This document shows, in pieces, positions 58,701 through 64,000 of a stretch of 64,000 bases of DNA; positions within the stretch are counted from its first letter, which is position 1, and each line of letters opens with the position of its first letter. The DNA is from Galdieria partita (lineage: Eukaryota; Rhodophyta; Bangiophyceae; Galdieriales; Galdieriaceae): positions 248,001-312,000 of the forward strand of contig BQMJ01000008.1 in the NCBI GenBank assembly GCA_025991245.1, read 5' to 3'. Both the position numbers and the translations under genes were made by a program. The notes beneath the pieces were generated by a model that had not been told where the DNA came from, ran no database searches, and worked only from the letters and a program-made list of their open reading frames with translations.

Positions 58701-59340
58701 GTTAACTGCTTCTTTCAATTGAAAGTCTTTTTTATGGCATATGTATGGTATGGCTTACTTTTGGTTCAATATGTCTACCATCAGCAAAGTAGCATTATAG
58801 TATACAAAGATACTCACAGAATGAAATAAGGAGCATACAATGATCATAAGAAAGTAAAACCCTGTTTTGTCAAATTGCTAAGTGATAGATAGGACAACAT
58901 AAGGAAAAAATAGGGCGAAACAAGGTTGTACTCTTCAAACCACTGTCAGCGAATCGAGAAAGACTCTGATACAGTAGATGGTAAATAGTACTGTTGCAAA
59001 AAAAGGAAAGCGGAGCCAATTTAGTTTTGCAAGATTTCAAGTAAATAATGAATTATGTTAGCTCCAAACAAATGAAAACGTTTCCCCAAAACAAGTACTA
59101 GAGAAAATTTATGATCAGTCAGAAGCGGTACAAGTGGACGAGTATGTTAGGAGATGAAGATTTCATAGGCGAAGATGAACTGACACGAATGGATCAACAA
59201 ACAAAACAAAACTTAAAAACTACCCAATATGAAACCAACAAGGTTGTATCAAAATATGTGAATCATTAAATAATTCTTTGCAGTATAACATTTGTTTCAC
59301 GAGAACATAATTCATTGAAGGAAAGCGCATGACGTAATGT

Positions 59341-59620
59341 CAGAGAACACTAGACAATTTTATTTTTATTAGAACTTTGTAATGTTTCTTTCTTTCTTAC
59401 TCTTATTGACTAATAAATGAGCAATAAAGACACCTATTTTGAAAGTAACCTATAGAGAAAAGAAAGACAACAAGAGAAATAGAATCTCTAGAAAGTTGAA
59501 GAAATCTCATATACTACTTGTCTTTATTGAATAAGTATCTCTAATTGTTCTCTTGGGGGGACATTAGTCGTCAATGGAAAAGATAGTAAGAAGAAGCGTC
59601 CAAAATGCATGTTCAAAAAA
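59341..59620 (+). repeat. Diverged repeat (family R2), copy 1
   Basis: A 280-bp unit sharing long blocks with the window end: GAAATAGAATCTCTA, a GAAGAAAT block then CATATACTACTTGT, TATTGAAT, TATCTCTAATTGTTCTC and GGACATTAGT. This is the clearest repeat in the domain. Confidence 0.8.
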
Positions 59621-60654
59621 GAACCTACCATATTCTCAGTCGTCAACAATTCAATACTTTTGTCAAATTGAAATACTCAAAAGAAATTCTATATATTTTA
59701 GGAGAGAAACAAAAACACCAGGATGATTTCAAAGCACAAGAATGAAAATACAACAAACTAATGGAGGAAAAGTGCTTTTGGGAGACAGGTCTCAATACAA
59801 GCTGTAATTCGAAGCATAGTCAAACTGACATAAAGTATATAATATCCAAGTTGCTATAGACCCACAATGAACTTTTGTGGCTAGATTGCTAACGGTTCAA
59901 TTCATTTGAGGTCTTTTTATGAGAAGAGTGTAGCTTGCTTCGTATTCCTTATATGAATCAACACTACAATTTGAGCATGATATAATGCGATCAACATAAA
60001 AAGAAACACAATGGATCCAGTTACCATAAGAAAGCAAAAAGAGTTTTTACAAAAAAAGTTTTACGACAAAGGATACCACATAGTAACCTCCAACAGCTGC
60101 AAGATCCTCCTTTTCAAAAGACTGTCGCTTTTCAATATCGAAAGCGACTTTAGTAAAACAAATCATGCAATCCGTTAGCTGTAAAGATTACCAGATTTGG
60201 ATTTCGCAATATATCAGATTCATAACCAAATTGCAGAGCACTCAAAAATTAAAAATTTCAATAGAAATGAAAGAAATGGAACAATTGAATATCGTTTGCA
60301 TATGCAATGCAAATACGACTGTAGAGTTAGCTCGAAAATATTTCAAAGAAACGATCACCTTGTCACTCACTGTAAACTGAGTTAAATTTCGAAAATCTGC
60401 AAGAATTTTAGAACAATTCCACAATAAAGGGAATCAATCTAAACCACTTGCTTTCATGATCTGTAACATTCTTCTATGACAATGTACTGAATCGAGAAAA
60501 ACGCACGCCTTTTCGAAATAGGAAAGAAAAGCAATGTCTTCTAAGTAAAAAAAATTTAACTGTTTTACCAAAATTACCTACGGTTCAATAGAAGAGCGAT
60601 AAAAAAGAAGAAAGAATTTAGGGAGGTCGACCCAAGTGAAAAAATTGTAGAATT

Positions 60655-60770
60655 TCAAAGCATCATTTGTCCTTTATGGCATCAGTATTTCTAGTTGTTC
60701 TCGGGAGTAACCAGTAGGTGGCAATGCGAAATTTAGTAAAAAGAAAAGTTGAACAAATCTTATATAGAAA
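60655..60770 (+). repeat. Diverged repeat (family R2), partial copy
   Basis: Contains TATTTCTAGTTGTTCTC followed by a GGCAATG and AGTAAAAAG block, matching only the 3' part of copy 1. More diverged than the copy at the window end. Confidence 0.45.
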
Positions 60771-60999
60771 AAATCAATATATTCTCACCTCGAACAGTTT
60801 TTGCATATGTAAAATAGAACCTAGGAAAGCTTCATTACACATTCAAGGATTATAAGACATAAAACACAAAAGAAAAACAGACAGTAGTACTAGAAGAGAA
60901 ATGATCAAACAAGTGAACTTTCTAAAATGTGAACAAAGAGCCTAAACGACAATTGAATCTTCTAGCTTATTCATTCTTAAAAGTAACAATTGAATAAAA

Positions 61000-61120
61000 A
61001 TCTGTGACATAAGAGTGCACACTGAAAAGCCGAGAAAGAGATTCAGAATTTGACATTGTAGAGAATAGATACAAGGCGGCTCGAAAAGTTTATCAAAACG
61101 CAAAGTATTGCTTTGGAGAA
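61000..61120 (+). repeat. Diverged repeat (family R3), copy 2
   Basis: Matches 52530-52660: CATAAGAGTGCACAC, GAAAAGCCGAGAAAG, GTAGAGAATAGATAC and CAAAACGCAAAG in the same order. Confidence 0.6.
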
Positions 61121-61624
61121 TCTAAGAATAGCATAAGCACTGTTTACTTTTTGCTAAATATGTATACCGACACTATATTTCAAGTAAGGCTACTCAAAGA
61201 ATGAAGCAAGCAGTGTCTCAAGACCATCAAAAAGCAGAAACGACTTACCGAATGGTTAAATTTTCAATAGCATTGCACCGTAGAATACAATAAAATGACC
61301 AAATAACAATACTTAGAATTTTGCTACATAAGACAAATTTCTAAAAACGATTCTAATAAGGTAAGGTTCAACCATGAAGATCTTGGCGAAACCATTGAAA
61401 CAAAAATTTCGAAATTATCCATATCCAACGCTTGTTATTATGTATGCACTGAAGACAGCAGCGATCTGAATAAGAAGAATCAATAAACAAAGAACATCAT
61501 CGCTACGACGTAGTACCATGAAAAGACAAATCCAACGAAAAAGCTACAATTTCACCAAGGCATAAAAATTTAAAAAAAATTCCAAAACTTGTGACAACAG
61601 TTAAAAAAAAAAGATTTCAGCATT

Positions 61625-61840
61625 TCAGTTTCAGTTTTATTGCATTGGCAATATGAAACGGTATTGAAGAGAAGTTTTTGCAATATATCAAAGGGGAATA
61701 GGCAATTTTTGCATTACCAGTTTAGGACTTTCTTTATACGGTTTACTAAAGGAACAATACCAAAACCAATTTGAGAAAAAAGCCGTAGAAAAAACCTTTA
61801 AAGAAATAAAAACTTGAGAATATATTTAGAAATTTTTATG
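61625..61840 (+). repeat. Diverged repeat (family R2), weak copy
   Basis: Shares GGAACAATACCAAA and a following A-rich AAAGCC...AAACC...AAAGAAAT order with 63840-63920, but lacks the 3' blocks. Similarity is weak and partly driven by A-richness. Confidence 0.3.
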
Positions 61841-63719
61841 TACCACTAGTTCTTTACATCATCGGTACCATGAATCTGTCCTCGTCAGGCAGATATTTCT
61901 CAACCTTGTGAAACGAAGTAAAAAAGTTACAGCAATCTGCTCACAGAGAAAAAATACAATACCTTTGATGAAAGGGAATTTAGTAACTATCTCACATAGA
62001 AATACAGAAGAAAAAATGTTTTTTTTTCTCATTGGAGGAAAAGCAGTAAAAAGGAGTGGCAATTCTTGGATGCAGCAATGAAGACAGCACAAAACAAAGA
62101 AAAGAAAATGTTACATAGTGGCAGAGTGTTCTAATGTTGCGACGACTTGTTCGCGTAGATTGGTCGCACCTTGAACTAACGTCATCAGAAGGGTACCCTT
62201 TTAAACGAACCACCTACAATCTCAAAACGATACAAAAGTATCAGAAAATTGTGCATTTTTAATAAAACTTGAACTTAAGAAGGAATGTAAAAAACTAAAT
62301 CCAGTTTTCAATCCAAAAATAGTTTAAACAAAATGTAGCTGACAGGAAACCAAACTTGGTCAGTAGCACAGAAAGCATAAAAAATAAAACAATACGTAAC
62401 TATTCTCTGGCAAAAAACATAAATAAGAAACCGGACATGAACAATTCACTCTGCCAACTCCTACTTTGAGACTACTAGAGCTCAGTGAATTGAAAAACTA
62501 GGTACGGTTCGGCTGAAAGCAATAAGTATTTTTTCCTCATTTTGGTTTTATTAGCCTTCATTCGGGTAGAATTTCAAGTAAAATATGCATATTTACCTAA
62601 AAGTTCAAATACTATTGGAATACATTAACTGGGCGATTCTAGGTAGATTTATCCAATAGAAGAAAGCAAAAGGATACTACACCAATTAGATTCGGCACGA
62701 ATAAAACACGAAGCAAAATATCATAATATGAAAAAAAACAATTAATTTTCAATGAGTCAATGAAGAACGAAGATAATGATGCTAACGATAACAAAAAAGC
62801 AACCATTCAAAAAAAATGCTCGCAATTTCTAGGCAGCTCAAAATTTCGAAATATTGCAAAGCAACAGAGAAATTCCTTAACTCAAAAGGGCTTTGAATTA
62901 AAAATAGCATCCTAAAATTTTCCCTAAGTACCCGTAGTAAACAACAAATGCAAACATACGCAGAATTTGCACACAAGGCAAGTCATTTGACCTCTGGCAA
63001 AACAAGCAGTACAGTTTGAGAATTAATTACTTTTACGAAACTAAAACCAAAAGTAAAGGTCCTGATAGAACCAGTTCGCTTTCTTTCTCCAATGCATCGA
63101 GATTTCCTAATAAATCTTCAAATGCGAATGACCTGGAGAAGGACAATAGGAATTATATTTCAGGGTTTATTAATTTTTTTAATTTTATTACTGCTTCTAA
63201 CAAAAGTCAAATACTATAGAAAGAAACTAACAGGATAGAAAAAGAAACATTCATCCATCAGAACAAAGCAAAAGGATTCTTCATAAAATGGATACGGCTT
63301 CACAAGAATAAGTAAAAAACAATAAAAAAAAGCTTTAATCAATGGCTCTGCAACAAAATCAATGAAAAACGAGAGTTTCAAGGCAACAATCATCCCAAAA
63401 AAAATTTCAATCAAACAAACCGCTTCAAATTTTAAACCAACACAACACGAAATGAAAATGCCAAAACAAACGAAGGACAATCATAAGTTAAAAGCAAAAT
63501 CAAAACTTTTTCCTATCGTTTCCAAGTATTCATGAAATATATCTCAAATACAAATATAATGGAAAAATAACCCACAAGAACAGTCTCCAAAAAGCCACCA
63601 AACACTCGGTAAAATTTGCGAATAATTATACTAGACTGAAGGCAAACGAAGAGGCTTGATAGAATTAAGAAACTTTCGTTTGAATGCAGTAAATTGTAAA
63701 ATATGTATAGGCTGGCAGA

Positions 63720-64000
63720 AGGGAGTGGGCATTTTTTCCTTATTTAGGGTGTAGGTTTATTATTGGCTAGAGTTTATTGGGGCTTGACGTATCTCAGAGG
63801 ACAATAGAAAATTTTTTTATTAAGACTTGATAATGGTTCTTTCAAGTATTTAATAAAGGAACAATACAAAGCGACTTTAAAAAGAAACTTTCGAATAAAA
63901 AGCCTTTGGAGAAATAGAATCTCTAAAAAAGATTGAAGAAATTCCATATACTACTTGTTTTATTGAATATCTCTAATTGTTCTCATGGATGGACATTAGT
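63720..64000 (+). repeat. Diverged repeat (family R2), copy at window end
   Basis: Same block order as copy 1 (AGAAATAGAATCTCTA, CCATATACTACTTGT, ATATCTCTAATTGTTCTC, GGACATTAGT) with small indels; it continues past the window edge. The two copies are about 4.4 kb apart. Confidence 0.8.

Larger units (their letters stand above)
49472..64000. other. Long gene-poor, repeat-bearing AT-rich domain
   Basis: 14.5 kb in which no frame exceeds 100 codons and none carries a recognised motif. Blocks differ in strand composition: T-rich plus strand around 53.2-55.9 kb, strongly A-rich from about 56.4 kb to the end and around 51.9-53.0 kb. A T run of about 14 lies near 51559-51572. Several degenerate repeats (listed separately) occur in the same orientation. 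No telomere-like array, LTR, reverse transcriptase or tRNA was found. Best reading is a subtelomeric-like or decayed domain, with possible non-coding transcripts. Confidence 0.55.

Noticed and set aside
49472-64000. Search for LTR elements, reverse transcriptase, transposase, capsid genes, telomere arrays and CRISPR
   Set aside because: No terminal repeats, catalytic motifs or regular short repeats were seen in this stretch by eye.

Overview
The window looks like nuclear DNA from a unicellular, plastid-bearing eukaryote with a compact genome, most likely a cyanidiophycean red alga such as Galdieria. Three things point there. (1) Nearly every gene with introns carries very short GT-AG introns, mostly 44-61 nt, and splicing them restores known protein families. 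(2) DNA is AT-rich and genes are packed very tightly. (3) Plastid functions (two lumen-type FKBPs with twin-arginine signals, diaminopimelate epimerase with a transit peptide) sit beside ordinary eukaryotic genes (p115/Uso1, WDR82/Swd2, Enhancer of zeste, an E2F partner DP, Fis1). The organism assignment is inference; no search was run.

Layout. 1-43.3 kb is gene-dense. In order: bZIP N-terminus (-), WDR82/Swd2 (-), maspardin with an added CUE-like domain (+), lumenal FKBP (+), p115/Uso1 (-), TPT-type transporter (+), ETF-beta (-), orphan 410-aa protein (+), E(z) methyltransferase (-), secreted Ser-rich repeat protein (-), second lumenal FKBP (+), NRAMP transporter (-), PPR-like protein (+), kelch-BTB protein (+), membrane-anchored thioredoxin/PDI-like protein (+), CCDC90/MCUR1-like protein (-), DapF (-), RecQ helicase (+), ribosomal uL23 (-), mitochondrial uS5 (-), Fis1 (+), an unresolved small spliced gene (+), CGR1/CCDC86 (+), an acylated orphan (+), DP (+), peroxiredoxin-like protein (-), a hypothetical membrane protein (-) and acylphosphatase (+). 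Fis1, CGR1, the bZIP and most terminal exons are too short to appear as long ORFs and were found by reading across introns.

From about 43.3 kb to the end the character changes: long stretches without convincing genes, one clear exception at 48.0-49.5 kb (a P-loop ATPase that resembles the Crinkler/RHS class), and several degenerate, non-coding, dispersed repeats in the same orientation. This may be a subtelomeric or otherwise fast-evolving domain; no telomere repeat, LTR, reverse transcriptase, capsid gene, tRNA, rRNA or CRISPR array was seen.

Themes. Chromatin and cell-cycle control: WDR82/Swd2 (H3K4 methylation), E(z) (H3K27 methylation, with a changed catalytic-loop motif) and DP (with an E2F-type site in its own promoter). 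Organelle maintenance: Fis1, uS5m, ETF-beta, CCDC90-like, PPR, FKBPs, DapF. Secretory pathway: p115, TPT/nucleotide-sugar-type transporter, PDI-like protein, secreted repeat protein. Divergent start codons are often only 11-40 bp apart, so shared promoters are likely.
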